This document shows positions 1-9,601 of a stretch of DNA of 33,935 nt, piece after piece. Each line of letters starts with the position of its first letter. Positions within the stretch are counted from its first letter, which is position 1. Position numbers and translations under genes: made by a program. The DNA is from Acidobacteriaceae bacterium (GTDB taxonomy: Bacteria > Acidobacteriota > Terriglobia > Terriglobales > Acidobacteriaceae). Location of the stretch: positions 1-33,935 of the forward strand of contig PMYE01000150.1 of assembly GCA_003171315.1 (NCBI GenBank), written 5' to 3'. The notes beneath the pieces were generated by a model. It saw only the letters and a list, made by a program, of their open reading frames with translations, made no database searches and was not told the DNA's origin.

Positions 1-1722
1 CGCAACTTCCGCAACGAGGGCGTGAGCACGCAGCACAATCCCGAGTTCACGATGCTCGAGTTCTACCAGGCCTACGCGAACTACCACGACCTGATGGATT
101 TGACGGAGGAGCTGATCAAGTTTGTCGCGCTCGAAGTAAACGGGACGACGGTGACAACGTTTGATGGCGTGGAGATCGATCTCGGGAAGTGGGAACGGCT
201 GACGATGCGGGAAGCGATTGCATTGCACTGGCCGGAAGCCGCTGGGGCAAGACCGACGCCTGAGGAAATGAGTTCAGCGGAATCGATGCTCGTCCGTCTC
301 AAAGCGGCCCTCGAAGCGGTGGAAGCGTCGATTCCTCAGCCAGTCAAGGAAGCAGAAAAAGCCAGTTCCGGGGGGTTTGGCTATCTCGCTAAGTCGAAAG
401 ATGATCCAATGCTCGCAGAATACACTCGCGGCATCTGGCTCATCCCTGTAAGAAACCTTCTTACCGAGGCTATCGACGAAGCCCAAAAGGGCGCGCCCGC
501 TGGAAAACTCGTTAATGGCCTTTTCGAATACCTTGTCGAGCCGCACCTCGTCCAGCCGACCATCATCTACGAGTTTCCAACCGCCGTCTCGCCGCTATCC
601 AAGCAGAAGCCGGACGAGCCCGATTGGGTGGAGAGGTTCGAGGTCTACATCGGCGGCTTCGAAATCGGCAATGCCTTCAGCGAGCTGAACGATCCAGTGG
701 AGCAGCACAAACGCTTCGAGCAGCAGATCGCCGAGCGAGCCCGCGGCGACGAGGAAGCACACCAGATGGACGAGGACTACGTGCGCGCTCTGGCTTACGG
801 CCTGCCTCCGACGGGCGGCGAAGGCATCGGCATCGACCGCCTGGTGATGCTGCTGACCGGCTCAAAGTCGATCCGCGACGTGATTCTGTTTCCGTTAATG
901 AGAAGCAGAGAGCTGGGGTCAGAAAACAGGGGTCAGGAATCAGGGCCCGGAAAGCACGGAATAGGCACCCGCGGCGGAGCGGGAAGGAGATCGTCGATGG
1001 AATTCGTCAACAGCTATCAGAGTGTCGCCTTCGCTGAAGACTACTCGAAACTCGATTTCTCCAATACTTACTATCTCGCCTTCCGCGACTTGCCGGAAAT
1101 TTATTCGGCACGAGTGCGGGGGAGAACGGCGCTCGATTTTGGCTGTGGTGCGGGCCGCTCGACACGATTCCTTCGCGGGCTTGGATTTGAGACGATCGGC
1201 GTGGATATCTCGCCGGAGATGGTTGCGAAAGCGCACGAGATCGATCCACTTGGCGACTACCGCGTCATTCCCGACGACGACATGAGCGGTTTGACGCGCG
1301 AGAGTTTTTCTCTCATCCAATCGGCATTCACCTTCGACAACATTCCCGGCATGGATACCAAGGTTCGCCTATTCGGCGACCTGCGCGGGTTGCTCAAGCC
1401 GGATGGCATCCTAGTGAACATCGTATCCTCACCGGAGATTTACGTGAACGAATGGGCCTCCTTTTCGACCAAAGACTTCCACGAGAACCGAAACGCCAAG
1501 CCGGGTGACACCGTAAGAACCCTCACGACGGACTTCGCGGATCGGTCGCCTTGTTTGGACATCTACTGGCCACACGAGTCGTATCTTGAGGTCTTTTCCC
1601 GCGCAGGGCTTGAGATTGTGGAGATGCGAAAGCCTCTGGCGAATGGGGACGAGCCGTACAGCTGGGTGAGCGAGACGCGCATCGCGCCCTGGGTTGTTTA
1701 TGTGCTGCGGCATTCTAATTGA
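1..1722 (+). CDS. lysS: Lysine--tRNA ligase (C-terminal part), in-frame fusion with a methyltransferase
   Basis: The frame is open from the first base, so the gene starts outside the window. Up to about base 903 it matches class II lysyl-tRNA synthetase, which charges tRNA-Lys with lysine in the cytosol. Visible are [25 protein letters not shown], the [16 protein letters not shown] block, and motif 3 [13 protein letters not shown] ending in [10 protein letters not shown], where LysS normally stops. Here there is no stop: a roughly 33-residue linker rich in Gly, Ser, Arg and Glu, encoded by repeats, leads into a complete methyltransferase. Between LTMREAI and HLVQPT there are 108 residues where E. 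coli LysS has about fifty, so an insert of about 60 residues lies in the catalytic domain. The LysS identity is sure. Whether a fused protein is made is open, because the methyltransferase has its own start signals at 997. Confidence 0.9.
   Translation, partial: RNFRNEGVSTQHNPEFTMLEFYQAYANYHDLMDLTEELIKFVALEVNGTTVTTFDGVEIDLGKWERLTMREAIALHWPEAAGARPTPEEMSSAESMLVRLKAALEAVEASIPQPVKEAEKASSGGFGYLAKSKDDPMLAEYTRGIWLIPVRNLLTEAIDEAQKGAPAGKLVNGLFEYLVEPHLVQPTIIYEFPTAVSPLSKQKPDEPDWVERFEVYIGGFEIGNAFSELNDPVEQHKRFEQQIAERARGDEEAHQMDEDYVRALAYGLPPTGGEGIGIDRLVMLLTGSKSIRDVILFPLMRSRELGSENRGQESGPGKHGIGTRGGAGRRSSMEFVNSYQSVAFAEDYSKLDFSNTYYLAFRDLPEIYSARVRGRTALDFGCGAGRSTRFLRGLGFETIGVDISPEMVAKAHEIDPLGDYRVIPDDDMSGLTRESFSLIQSAFTFDNIPGMDTKVRLFGDLRGLLKPDGILVNIVSSPEIYVNEWASFSTKDFHENRNAKPGDTVRTLTTDFADRSPCLDIYWPHESYLEVFSRAGLEIVEMRKPLANGDEPYSWVSETRIAPWVVYVLRHSN
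915..945 (+). repeat. Tandem 14-bp (2 x 7) repeat in the LysS-methyltransferase linker
   Basis: GGGGTCAGAAAACA (915-928) is followed directly by GGGGTCAGGAATCA (929-942) and a third start GGG. It belongs to the same CAG-every-7-bp family seen in other gaps of this window, and one unit recurs at 23936-23949. Here it is translated as part of the linker (SENRGQES), which suggests that it invaded or replaced the lysS stop region. Confidence 0.8.
997..1722 (+). CDS. Class I SAM-dependent methyltransferase (internal start)
   Basis: This is a 241-residue protein in the same frame as lysS. It has its own strong Shine-Dalgarno (GGAAGGAGA at 982-990) seven bases before ATG 997, so it is probably translated independently. 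Motif I is [19 protein letters not shown], followed by the acidic ribose-binding loop GVDISPEMV; both are typical of Rossmann-fold methyltransferases of the Methyltransf_11/25 type. The substrate cannot be told. The stop is three bases before the next ORF, so it is probably co-transcribed with the phosphodiesterase. Its codon use looks less GC-biased than that of its neighbours, which fits acquisition by transfer, but I have not measured this. Confidence 0.75.
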   Translation: MEFVNSYQSVAFAEDYSKLDFSNTYYLAFRDLPEIYSARVRGRTALDFGCGAGRSTRFLRGLGFETIGVDISPEMVAKAHEIDPLGDYRVIPDDDMSGLTRESFSLIQSAFTFDNIPGMDTKVRLFGDLRGLLKPDGILVNIVSSPEIYVNEWASFSTKDFHENRNAKPGDTVRTLTTDFADRSPCLDIYWPHESYLEVFSRAGLEIVEMRKPLANGDEPYSWVSETRIAPWVVYVLRHSN

Positions 1723-1725
1723 GGG

Positions 1726-2553
1726 ATGAAGGACCCCCTGAGGAGCCAAGCCAGTTTGAACATCCTTTTCATCGGCGACATCTTCGGCAGCGCGGGGCGC
1801 AGGATTGTGCGCGAGCACATCGGCCACGTGCGCGAGGCGCATCAGGTCGATCTGACGATTGTGAACGTGGAGAACGCCGCGGGAGGCTTCGGCGTGACGC
1901 CGGCACTGGCCGAGGAGATCTTCGAACTGGGCGCCGATGTTCTGACCACAGGCAACCACGTGTGGGACAAGAAGGAACTGCTCGACTATCTGAATTCAGC
2001 AGCGCCTTACACCCAGGAGCGCGCGCGGCGATTGCTGAGGCCGATGAATTTTCCGCCCGGGTCGCCGGGCTACGGCTTCTATGAAGGAAAGACCGCCGCA
2101 GGCGTGGACTACGCGGTGTTGCAACTGCAGGGGCGCGTCTTCATGACGGCGATCGACGATCCCTTCCGCACCGCCGACGGCCTGCTGGCCGCGCTCCGGG
2201 CCAAGGTGATCGTGGTCGATTTCCACGCCGAAGCCACCAGCGAGAAGGCGGCGATGGGGTGGTACCTGGATGGACGCGTGACGGCGGTTCTGGGCACGCA
2301 CACGCATGTGCCGACCGCCGACGAGCGTATTCTGCCGCATGGAACGGCCTACCAGACGGACGTGGGCATGAGCGGGCCGTACGACAGCATCATCGGCGTT
2401 GAGAAGGAGTTGGTGCTGCACAAATTCCTGACCGCAATGCCGGGCAAGTTCGAGGCGGCGAAGGGAAATCCCAAGATGTGCGCGGCGCTGGTCACGTGCG
2501 ATCCCGCGACGGGGCGAGCGTCGGCGATCCAGCGGATCATGCTGGGCGAGTAG
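1726..2553 (+). CDS. YmdB-family metallophosphoesterase (TIGR00282)
   Basis: This is a homologue of Bacillus YmdB, a dinuclear-metal phosphodiesterase active on 2',3'-cyclic nucleotides. All expected metal ligands are visible: D18 (GDIFG), E49-N50 (NVENAAGGFG), N77-H78 (TTGNHVWDKKE), H167 (DFHAE) and H192/H194 (GTHTHVP). The length of 275 residues is slightly above the usual 260-265. The excess is N-terminal: ATG 1726 has only GAGGG directly before it, whereas TTG 1756 begins LNILFIGDIFG, as family members do, and is preceded by TGAGGAG at 1739-1745. The true start may therefore be 1756. It lies three bases after the methyltransferase, so the two are probably one transcript. Confidence 0.9.
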   Translation: MKDPLRSQASLNILFIGDIFGSAGRRIVREHIGHVREAHQVDLTIVNVENAAGGFGVTPALAEEIFELGADVLTTGNHVWDKKELLDYLNSAAPYTQERARRLLRPMNFPPGSPGYGFYEGKTAAGVDYAVLQLQGRVFMTAIDDPFRTADGLLAALRAKVIVVDFHAEATSEKAAMGWYLDGRVTAVLGTHTHVPTADERILPHGTAYQTDVGMSGPYDSIIGVEKELVLHKFLTAMPGKFEAAKGNPKMCAALVTCDPATGRASAIQRIMLGE

Positions 2554-2630
2554 GCACTGCGTGCGGCAGCCCTTTGGACGAGGGGCGCGCTCGCGCCACC
2601 AGTGCCCACAATCAGACTGAGCGGAAGAAA

Positions 2631-2665
2631 ACAAAAAGGGCAGGCCACCGAAGCGGACTGCCCTT
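2631..2665 (-). terminator. Rho-independent terminator of the TPR-protein gene
   Basis: AAGGGCAG (2636-2643) and CTGCCCTT (2658-2665) form a perfect 8-bp stem with a 14-nt loop. Read on the minus strand it is followed by a T-rich run (TTTTTG then TTTTC). It lies 71 bases past the stop of the minus-strand gene that ends at 2737. Confidence 0.75.
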
Positions 2666-2736
2666 GACGATCCCAGAAGCATGGTGTTGCGCGGCCCGCG
2701 ATCTCCGATGCGACACGGTGAAGGAGGGCCCGCCGG

Positions 2737-4347
2737 TTATTGCGCGTGGTGCGCGGGTGAAGGCTTGACGGGGTGATGCACCGGGGCTTTCTTCTCCTGC
2801 TGGATGAATCCATCGCTGAGGAGGATTTGCGCGGATGCGGCAGTTGTTCCCGCAGCCGCGGTATGCGTGTAGGTATCGTACGTGCCGTCCAATTCCACAG
2901 CGCCGGTAGACTGCAGTCCGAGCGCCGAGCCGGAGGCCGGAGCCTCCTTGCAAGAGACCGGGGCCTTCATGTTGACGGTAAAGTCGGCGGTGTGGGCATC
3001 CTTGGCGTCCTGCGTGACGGCCACGTTAATCGCCGCAACCGCGGGCTCGATGGCGATCTTGCGGATGTGCGCCGGCGTCTCGGTCAGGATGTCTCCCATG
3101 GCGTCGGTATCGGCCTTCACTCCGTTCGCCAGAATGTAGGCTTGCGCATCCTTGGCGTGAAGTTCGGAGGGCGGCGCAGGAACGGCGCTGCAAGCTGCTG
3201 GATTGCTGAGCTTGACCACAAAGTCGTTGGGCTTGACCGAGGCGGTGGTGGTGACGGCGACCTTCAATACCGTTGCGGGATCGGTGATGACAATGCCGGG
3301 AACGGGAGTAACCTGGCCTTTCAGAAGCGCCCAAAGGCCGCTGGCATCCTGGTCCGAGCCATTGGCCAGAATGTACTCCTTGTCTTCGAGACCCAACATT
3401 TTCGGATCGCCGCTGGTATAGGCGTGATGGGCCAGCTCCGCCGGCGTTGGAGCAGGCGCGATGGTGAAGTCCGCCGGCGGGAAGAGCGTGGCCTGGGACT
3501 TCGCCTTGATCGCGTTGATCTGCTGCGTAATGGCAGCATCGCCGTCGAGCGTGCCGTGATAGCGCTTGTACCAGTAATCGAGCAGCGGCTCGATCTGAGT
3601 CTTGTAATTAGGCGGCGCAAAGTCGATGAAGCGGGCGAAAAACCAGACGGCCTTCACTGCATCTTTGTCTGGACCCGGCTTGGCGTAAGCTTGCGCAAGC
3701 TGCAGCGTGTCCGCAAGGCAGGGGCCCGGCTTGGCGCACGCGTCAGGCGGATAGAGCATCAGTTCGGCAGTGTATTCCTTGATGGCGCCAGCGAAGTCCT
3801 TCTTCGAGACCGCGTCGTCAAAGGCGATGGCCGAGTGGAAGATGGGATACGCAGTAGCCGTCAGATTCTTCCAGTCGCTGTCTGACGTGTCGGCCGGCTT
3901 GGGAACCGTGAGCCCCTTCAGAGCCAGGGCCGCGGCATCGTCGCAGGTTTGCGGATCGGTGCTCGATCCCGACGCATCGAGGCTCTGGCCGCACTGTTGC
4001 TTCTTGTAGTACACAGCAGCGAAGATGGCCTGGAAATTCGTGGGATCCACCTGCAGCAACCGTGTGGCAGCGCTCAAAACCTGCGCCGGTTGGTTCAATT
4101 GCTGGTAGGTTTGAATCAACTGGGTAAGGACGCCGGTCTTTACCTGGGTTTGAGGGTACGATTGCAGAAAACCCTCAAGGGCTGAGGCCTTGGCTGCCGG
4201 ATCGGTTTGTGTGATGGCGTTTTGGTACGCGTTGTACTGTTCCGCCGGAAGGCTGATCTGGCTGGAGTCCTGAGCCCGCAGTGGCGGCGCTGTAGCAAGG
4301 CTCATGACTGCCAGTGCCATCGCAGATGCAAAGACTAACTTCTTCAT
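2737..4347 (-). CDS. Secreted tetratricopeptide-like protein, unknown function
   Basis: This is a 536-residue protein. The start is the ATG at 4347 because it gives a clear signal peptide (MKKLVFASAMALAVMSLATAPPLRAQ, cleavage after AQ) and has CAGGAG eight bases upstream; a further upstream in-frame start lacks both. The first ~300 residues are helical with TPR character (QLIQTYQQLNQPAQVLSAATRLLQVDP, then KEYTAELMLYPPD), and Cys pairs occur near QQCGQSL and DPQTCDD. The second half is beta-rich with two similar stretches, EYILANGSDQDA and AYILANGVKADT, which suggests an internal duplication. The tail is HHPVKPSPAHH. Envelope export is inferred from the signal peptide. I cannot name a function. 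Confidence 0.75.
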   Translation of the reverse strand: MKKLVFASAMALAVMSLATAPPLRAQDSSQISLPAEQYNAYQNAITQTDPAAKASALEGFLQSYPQTQVKTGVLTQLIQTYQQLNQPAQVLSAATRLLQVDPTNFQAIFAAVYYKKQQCGQSLDASGSSTDPQTCDDAAALALKGLTVPKPADTSDSDWKNLTATAYPIFHSAIAFDDAVSKKDFAGAIKEYTAELMLYPPDACAKPGPCLADTLQLAQAYAKPGPDKDAVKAVWFFARFIDFAPPNYKTQIEPLLDYWYKRYHGTLDGDAAITQQINAIKAKSQATLFPPADFTIAPAPTPAELAHHAYTSGDPKMLGLEDKEYILANGSDQDASGLWALLKGQVTPVPGIVITDPATVLKVAVTTTASVKPNDFVVKLSNPAACSAVPAPPSELHAKDAQAYILANGVKADTDAMGDILTETPAHIRKIAIEPAVAAINVAVTQDAKDAHTADFTVNMKAPVSCKEAPASGSALGLQSTGAVELDGTYDTYTHTAAAGTTAASAQILLSDGFIQQEKKAPVHHPVKPSPAHHAQ

Positions 4348-4509
4348 GCAATGCTCCTGGGAAATGCCGAAATAGAAATCAAGATTGACTCTTTCGCCCA
4401 TGAAGACACAACCATCCTTCAAGGCGGACGAGAGCCGCGGCAACGGATATACGATACCACGCCTCCCAATGCTTTGTAGGAGGATTATAAGAAGCTATCG
4501 CGCCGCTGA

Positions 4510-4544
4510 CAAGCAAAACCACGGAACCGTCGCCGGCGGTTCCG
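4510..4544 (-). terminator. Possible terminator downstream of metX
   Basis: CGGAACCG (4522-4529) and CGGTTCCG (4537-4544) form a perfect 8-bp stem with a 7-nt loop. On the minus strand, GTGGTTTTGCTTG follows, a weak T tract. It is about 75 bases past the metX stop. The rest of the 4348-4618 gap must hold the promoter of the secreted-protein gene, but I see no clear hexamers. Confidence 0.45.
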
Positions 4545-4618
4545 CAACCCGATAAGGCGAGAGGACACAAATGTTGCGATCCATTTGGGCACGGCAGTTC
4601 CAAATTGCAGGACAGGCC

Positions 4619-5785
4619 CTACTGTAGCAGCCGCACCAGCTCTGCCTGCTCGGCCAGGAAAGCATCGTGGCCGTGGTCGCTCTTCATCTCGCGATAGTCC
4701 ACCCGGGCGCCCGCCTGCAGGATGGCCTCGGCAAAGCGCCGCACCTCTTCAGCAGGAAAGAGCCAGTCGGAGCTGATGCCAACGAAGCTCAGGCGGGCCT
4801 CGATTCGCCCGAAGGCTTCCTGGGGCGAAGCGTAGCCGCGCAACGGATCCCAGGTGTCCATGGCGCGCAGGATGGCCAGGTAAGCGTTGGCGTCGAAGCG
4901 CTCGATGAACCGCTGGCCCTGGTAATCGAGATAACCGGCGATGTCAAAGCGCCCGCCGGTCAGTCCGCCGCATTTGCCGTCCGCTGCCCAGGGATCTTCA
5001 CCCGTGCGGTTGGGATTGCGGCCGAATCGCTCGTCGAACAGCGGCGCGGACTTGTAGCTGATCATGCCGATCTGGCGGGCCAGCGCCAGCCCGCGGCGCG
5101 GCGGGCGTTGCGGCAGATAGCGTCCGCCGGACCACTCCGGATCGTGCAGTATGGCCTGTCGCTGCAGGTGGTTGAGCGCCAATCCCATGGCGGAGAGCGG
5201 CGTTACACCGATGACCAGAGCGCGCTCCATGCGATCGGGATAGAGGATGGTCCAATCCAGCGCCTGCATGCCGCCGATCGATGCGCCCAACACCAGCCGC
5301 AGACGGCGGATGCCGAGGGAATCCAGCAGCCGGGCCTGCGCCCTCACATTGTCGCGGACGCTGACCAGAGGAAAATCGGGCCCATACGATTGACCCGTCT
5401 CGGGATTGACGGCGCCAGGCCCCGTGGATCCATAACAGGAGCCCAGCATGTTGATGCAGATGACGAAGTCGTGCTCCAGCGAGAGAACCGCGCCGGGAGC
5501 GAAGATCTCGGGCCACCACGAGCCCACCAGCGCCGATCCCGATAGTGCATGGCAAATCAGTACGGCATTGTCCCGCGCCGCATTCAGCCGGCCGTAGACG
5601 GCGTAATGCAGCGTGGGACAGACAAGCGAGTGGCCGCACTCCAGCGGCAGGGAGCCGTCCAGCACAAAATCGCCTTCGTAGGTGGGCTCCACGATCTTCG
5701 ACCCCGCGGACGAAGACCTGTCCTCGGGGACCCCCGTCTTGGATTTCGGCGGCGAGGCGCCGCTGCGATTGTAAGTATCGGTCAT
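4619..5785 (-). CDS. metX: Homoserine O-acyltransferase (MetX type)
   Basis: An alpha/beta-hydrolase of 388 residues that acylates homoserine, usually from acetyl-CoA, giving the substrate of the MetY sulfhydrylase encoded just upstream. The catalytic triad is visible: nucleophile S169 in the elbow LGASIGGMQALDW, D340 (GISSDWLFP) and H373 (DHGHDAFL). The oxyanion-side block NMLGSCYGSTGP is typical of the family. The first ~30 residues are a low-complexity Ser/Lys extension. It starts 15 bases after the metY stop with only a weak TAAGG signal, so it probably depends on metY translation. Acetyl versus succinyl specificity is not certain from sequence alone, although pairing with MetY favours acetyl. 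Confidence 0.92.
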   Translation of the reverse strand: MTDTYNRSGASPPKSKTGVPEDRSSSAGSKIVEPTYEGDFVLDGSLPLECGHSLVCPTLHYAVYGRLNAARDNAVLICHALSGSALVGSWWPEIFAPGAVLSLEHDFVICINMLGSCYGSTGPGAVNPETGQSYGPDFPLVSVRDNVRAQARLLDSLGIRRLRLVLGASIGGMQALDWTILYPDRMERALVIGVTPLSAMGLALNHLQRQAILHDPEWSGGRYLPQRPPRRGLALARQIGMISYKSAPLFDERFGRNPNRTGEDPWAADGKCGGLTGGRFDIAGYLDYQGQRFIERFDANAYLAILRAMDTWDPLRGYASPQEAFGRIEARLSFVGISSDWLFPAEEVRRFAEAILQAGARVDYREMKSDHGHDAFLAEQAELVRLLQ

Positions 5786-5800
5786 CTTGTTTATTTTGCC

Positions 5801-7312
<1,512 letters not shown>

Positions 7313-7440
7313 GGACCCGGGCCGCTCGACTTCTGAATCGGTTGCGTTGTTAGCGCATTCGCCGCTCAAGAGCCTCACGGACGGGTCCGCAGACCATACA
7401 CATGCACATGGCCATGACCGCAATTCCGTGTTCCCGTGAG
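7313..7440 (-). promoter_or_regulatory. Competing RNA pairings in the metYX leader (candidate attenuation switch)
   Basis: Two long-range perfect 7-bp pairings exist on the minus strand. CTCACGG (7440-7434, just before the leader peptide) matches CCGTGAG (7380-7374, inside its second half), enclosing the start and the Met/Cys codons. GGACCCG (7388-7382, leader codons 10-12) matches CGGGTCC (7319-7313), which overlaps the 5' arm of the GC-rich stem at 7318-7324 and abuts the terminator. A ribosome stalled on the Met/Cys codons would open the first pairing and could leave the second free to form. The pairings are seen; the switching is inference. Confidence 0.5.
7350..7415 (-). CDS. Met/Cys-rich leader peptide of the metYX operon (21 aa)
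   Basis: ATG 7415 to TAA 7350 encodes a 21-residue peptide beginning MAMCMCMVCG and ending RRMR. Four of the first seven codons are ATG, and three Cys codons fall within codons 4-9; these are the amino acids made by the pathway it precedes. It begins about 33 nt after the expected transcription start of a good promoter. The ribosome binding site is weak (CACGGA, about nine bases upstream). It is followed by a terminator-like hairpin and then metY. The arrangement matches amino-acid leader peptides such as TrpL or CysL-type uORFs. Expression is not proven. Base choice within the Met/Cys run is the main evidence, since chance runs of this composition are rare. Confidence 0.65.
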   Translation of the reverse strand: MAMCMCMVCGPVREALERRMR

Positions 7441-7454
7441 ACCGGCATAAAGGC

Positions 7455-7484
7455 AGTATCAAGGGGCGAAGGGGTGGGTGTCAA
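7455..7484 (-). promoter_or_regulatory. Sigma-70-type promoter of leader peptide-metY-metX
   Basis: On the minus strand TTGACA (7484-7479) and GATACT (7460-7455) are separated by 18 bases. The predicted start is near 7448, giving a long leader of about 320 nt before metY. It lies 68 bases past the ubiX stop, so metYX has its own promoter. Confidence 0.65.
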
Positions 7485-7551
7485 GCAAAGAACGGGAGAG
7501 ACGCGCTACAACTTCGTGGCTAGTACGGTTTCAGGTTCCGGGCCTACTTCG

Positions 7552-8151
7552 CTATTCTTCGGGCTTCCAGACGTAGGCTCCTGGCTGCGGGAGGCCGATG
7601 TGGGCCAGCACGCGGCAGGCGAACTGGCGGGCCATCTCCTCAGAACCGGCGGGGTGGTTGTAGAAGGCCGGGATGCAGGGGAAGATGGTGGCGCCGGCTT
7701 CGGCGGCCAGTGTCATGTTGCGCAGGTGGATGCGGTTGAAGGGGGTTTCGCGCACGCAGAGAAGGAGCGGGCGGCGTTCCTTGAGCGTAACGTCGGCTGC
7801 ACGGGCGATGAGCGAGTTGGCGAGGCCGAGGGCGATTGCGGCCAACGTGCCCATCGAGCAAGGCAGGATGATCATGCCGCTGGAGGGATGGCTGCCGCTG
7901 GCGATGGGTGCGCCAATGTCGGCATCAGCATGCTGGACGATCTTTTTCGGCGCAGCGCCGAGAAGTTTTTTGAGCAGATTGCTGCGACCGCTCACGCCCA
8001 GCTCCTCGGCCAGCACGCGCAACGAGTTTTCCGAGGCGACAAAGTGGACTCGGGCGACGCGCTCGTCGGCTTCAAGCGCGCGGAGCAGCTCGCGGCCAAG
8101 GAGGACGCCAGAAGCGCCGGTGATGGCGACGGTGAGGTGTGCGGATTCCAT
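7552..8151 (-). CDS. ubiX: Flavin prenyltransferase UbiX
   Basis: A 199-residue flavoprotein-fold enzyme that joins dimethylallyl phosphate to FMN, making the prenylated cofactor of UbiD decarboxylases (ubiquinone or menaquinone synthesis, aromatic acid metabolism). Family blocks are TVAITGASGVLLGRELL, the FMN-binding PCSMGTLAAIALGLANSLIARAADVTLKERRPLLL and RETPFNRIHLRNM. The start at 8151 falls one base after the purB stop (TGACATG on the minus strand), so translation is probably coupled to purB. No ubiD is in the window. Confidence 0.93.
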   Translation of the reverse strand: MESAHLTVAITGASGVLLGRELLRALEADERVARVHFVASENSLRVLAEELGVSGRSNLLKKLLGAAPKKIVQHADADIGAPIASGSHPSSGMIILPCSMGTLAAIALGLANSLIARAADVTLKERRPLLLCVRETPFNRIHLRNMTLAAEAGATIFPCIPAFYNHPAGSEEMARQFACRVLAHIGLPQPGAYVWKPEE

Positions 8152-8152
8152 G

Positions 8153-9463
8153 TCAGCTTTCCAGCACGCGCTTGAAGATGGCGTCGACATTGGTGAGCTG
8201 CCGCGAATAGTCGAAGGTGCGCGCCAGAATTTTAGGGCTGAGCAGCTTTGCAATTTTGGGGTCGCGCGCCACTTCGTCGCGGAAGCTCAGATCGTTTTTC
8301 CAGGCGCGCATGGCGTGCGACTGCACCAGCTGGTAGGCGTCTTCGCGCAACATGCCGGCCTCGGCCAAGTCGAGCAAAAGCTGTCCCGAAAAAATTAGCC
8401 CGCCGGTCGATTCGAGGTTTTTCTTCATCCGCTTGGGGTAGACCAGCAGCCGGTCGATGAGGTCCGTGGTTTTGGCGAGCAAATAGTCCGCCAGAATCGT
8501 CGAATCGGGAAAGATGACGCGCTCGACCGACGAGTGCGAGATGTCGCGCTCGTGCCAGAGCGCAATATCCTCAAGCGCTGCCTGCGCATTGCCGCGAAGG
8601 ACCCGCGCCAGGCCGCTGATTTGCTCCGAAGTAATGGGATTCTTCTTGTGCGGCATGGCCGAGGAGCCTTTTTGCTTTTCGCTGAAGTACTCCTGCGCCT
8701 CGCGCACTTCGGTGCGCTGCAGGTGGCGGATTTCGACAGCAATTTTGTCCAAGGTACTGCCGAGGATGGCCAGCGTGGCGATGTATGCCGCATGCCGGTC
8801 GCGCTGGATAACCTGGGTGGCAACGGGCGCAGGCCTGAGTCCGAGCCGCGCGCAGATTTTTTCTTCGTGTTCAGGCTTCAAGTGCCCAAAGGCGCCCACC
8901 GCGCCCGAGAGCTTGCCTACGCGCATGTCCTCGGCCGCGGCGTCGAAGCGGGCCAGGTTGCGCTCCATCTCGGCGTACCAGTTGAGCAGCTTGAGGCCGA
9001 AGGTGGTCGGCTCGGCGTGCATGCCGTGCGTGCGGCCGATGGTGGGCGTGTGCTTGAACTCGAGGGCGCGACGCTTGAGCACGGCGAGCAGCGCCACGAT
9101 GCCTTCGCGGATCAGCGCCGACGCTTCCTTCACCTGGAGCGCCTGAGCGGTGTCGACGATGTCGTTCGACGTGAGCCCGTAGTGCAGCCAGCGGGACTCG
9201 GCGTCCAGGCCTTGGTTCTTGAGGCTTTCCGCAACTGCCGTGGTGAAGGCGATGACGTCGTGCTTGACCTCGGCTTCGATCTCCGCGACGCGCGCGGCGG
9301 AGACCGTTGCCCTGGTAGCGATGGCTTCTGCGGCGGAGGCGGGAATCACGCCATCCTCGGCGAGCACGGTGCTCGCCGCCGACTCGACTTGCAGCCAACA
9401 GCCGTACTTGTTCTCGTCCGTCCAGATGCGGCCCATGGCTGGGCGCGTATAGCGTTCGATCAA
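8153..9463 (-). CDS. purB: Adenylosuccinate lyase
   Basis: A 436-residue fumarase/aspartase-superfamily enzyme. It splits SAICAR in de novo purine synthesis and adenylosuccinate in AMP synthesis, releasing fumarate. The superfamily signature GSSAMPHKKNP is at 266-276, carrying the catalytic Ser loop. H68 (VKHDV) and H146 (GRTHG) are the expected active-site histidines. Length and block order are normal for the short bacterial PurB type. AAGGAG is ten bases before ATG 9463. The gap before it holds eleven heptad repeats. Confidence 0.96.
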   Translation of the reverse strand: MIERYTRPAMGRIWTDENKYGCWLQVESAASTVLAEDGVIPASAAEAIATRATVSAARVAEIEAEVKHDVIAFTTAVAESLKNQGLDAESRWLHYGLTSNDIVDTAQALQVKEASALIREGIVALLAVLKRRALEFKHTPTIGRTHGMHAEPTTFGLKLLNWYAEMERNLARFDAAAEDMRVGKLSGAVGAFGHLKPEHEEKICARLGLRPAPVATQVIQRDRHAAYIATLAILGSTLDKIAVEIRHLQRTEVREAQEYFSEKQKGSSAMPHKKNPITSEQISGLARVLRGNAQAALEDIALWHERDISHSSVERVIFPDSTILADYLLAKTTDLIDRLLVYPKRMKKNLESTGGLIFSGQLLLDLAEAGMLREDAYQLVQSHAMRAWKNDLSFRDEVARDPKIAKLLSPKILARTFDYSRQLTNVDAIFKRVLES

Positions 9464-9481
9464 CGGAGAACTCCTTGAAGA

Positions 9482-9558
9482 CAGCTTTCAGCCGTCAGCT
9501 TTCAGCTCTCAGCTACTGGCTACTGGCTACCGGCTGCAGGCTCTGAACTGCCGGCTTC
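9482..9558. repeat. Eleven tandem degenerate heptads upstream of purB
   Basis: In strict 7-bp register the units are CAGCTTT, CAGCCGT, CAGCTTT, CAGCTCT, CAGCTAC, TGGCTAC, TGGCTAC, CGGCTGC, AGGCTCT, GAACTGC, CGGCTTC. It is the longest array of this family in the window and lies 18 bases before the purB start (minus strand), in the 5' untranslated region or promoter zone. Confidence 0.85.
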
Positions 9559-9601
9559 TTCGCGCCGCGAGCCCATCATAAATTGTACGAGTTACAGGCG
9601 C

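Noticed and set aside
2773-3885. 370-codon plus-strand frame opposite the secreted TPR-like gene
   Set aside because: Its composition (Gly/Arg/Val/Asp-rich) is typical of antisense shadows, and the minus strand has a signal peptide and a ribosome site.
7402-8175. 257-codon plus-strand frame over the metY leader and ubiX
   Set aside because: It is antisense to ubiX and crosses the metYX promoter. The sequence has no recognisable domain, while both minus-strand readings make sense.
9482-9558. Heptad array as a CRISPR array
   Set aside because: The units are 7 bp with no spacers of constant length and no cas genes.
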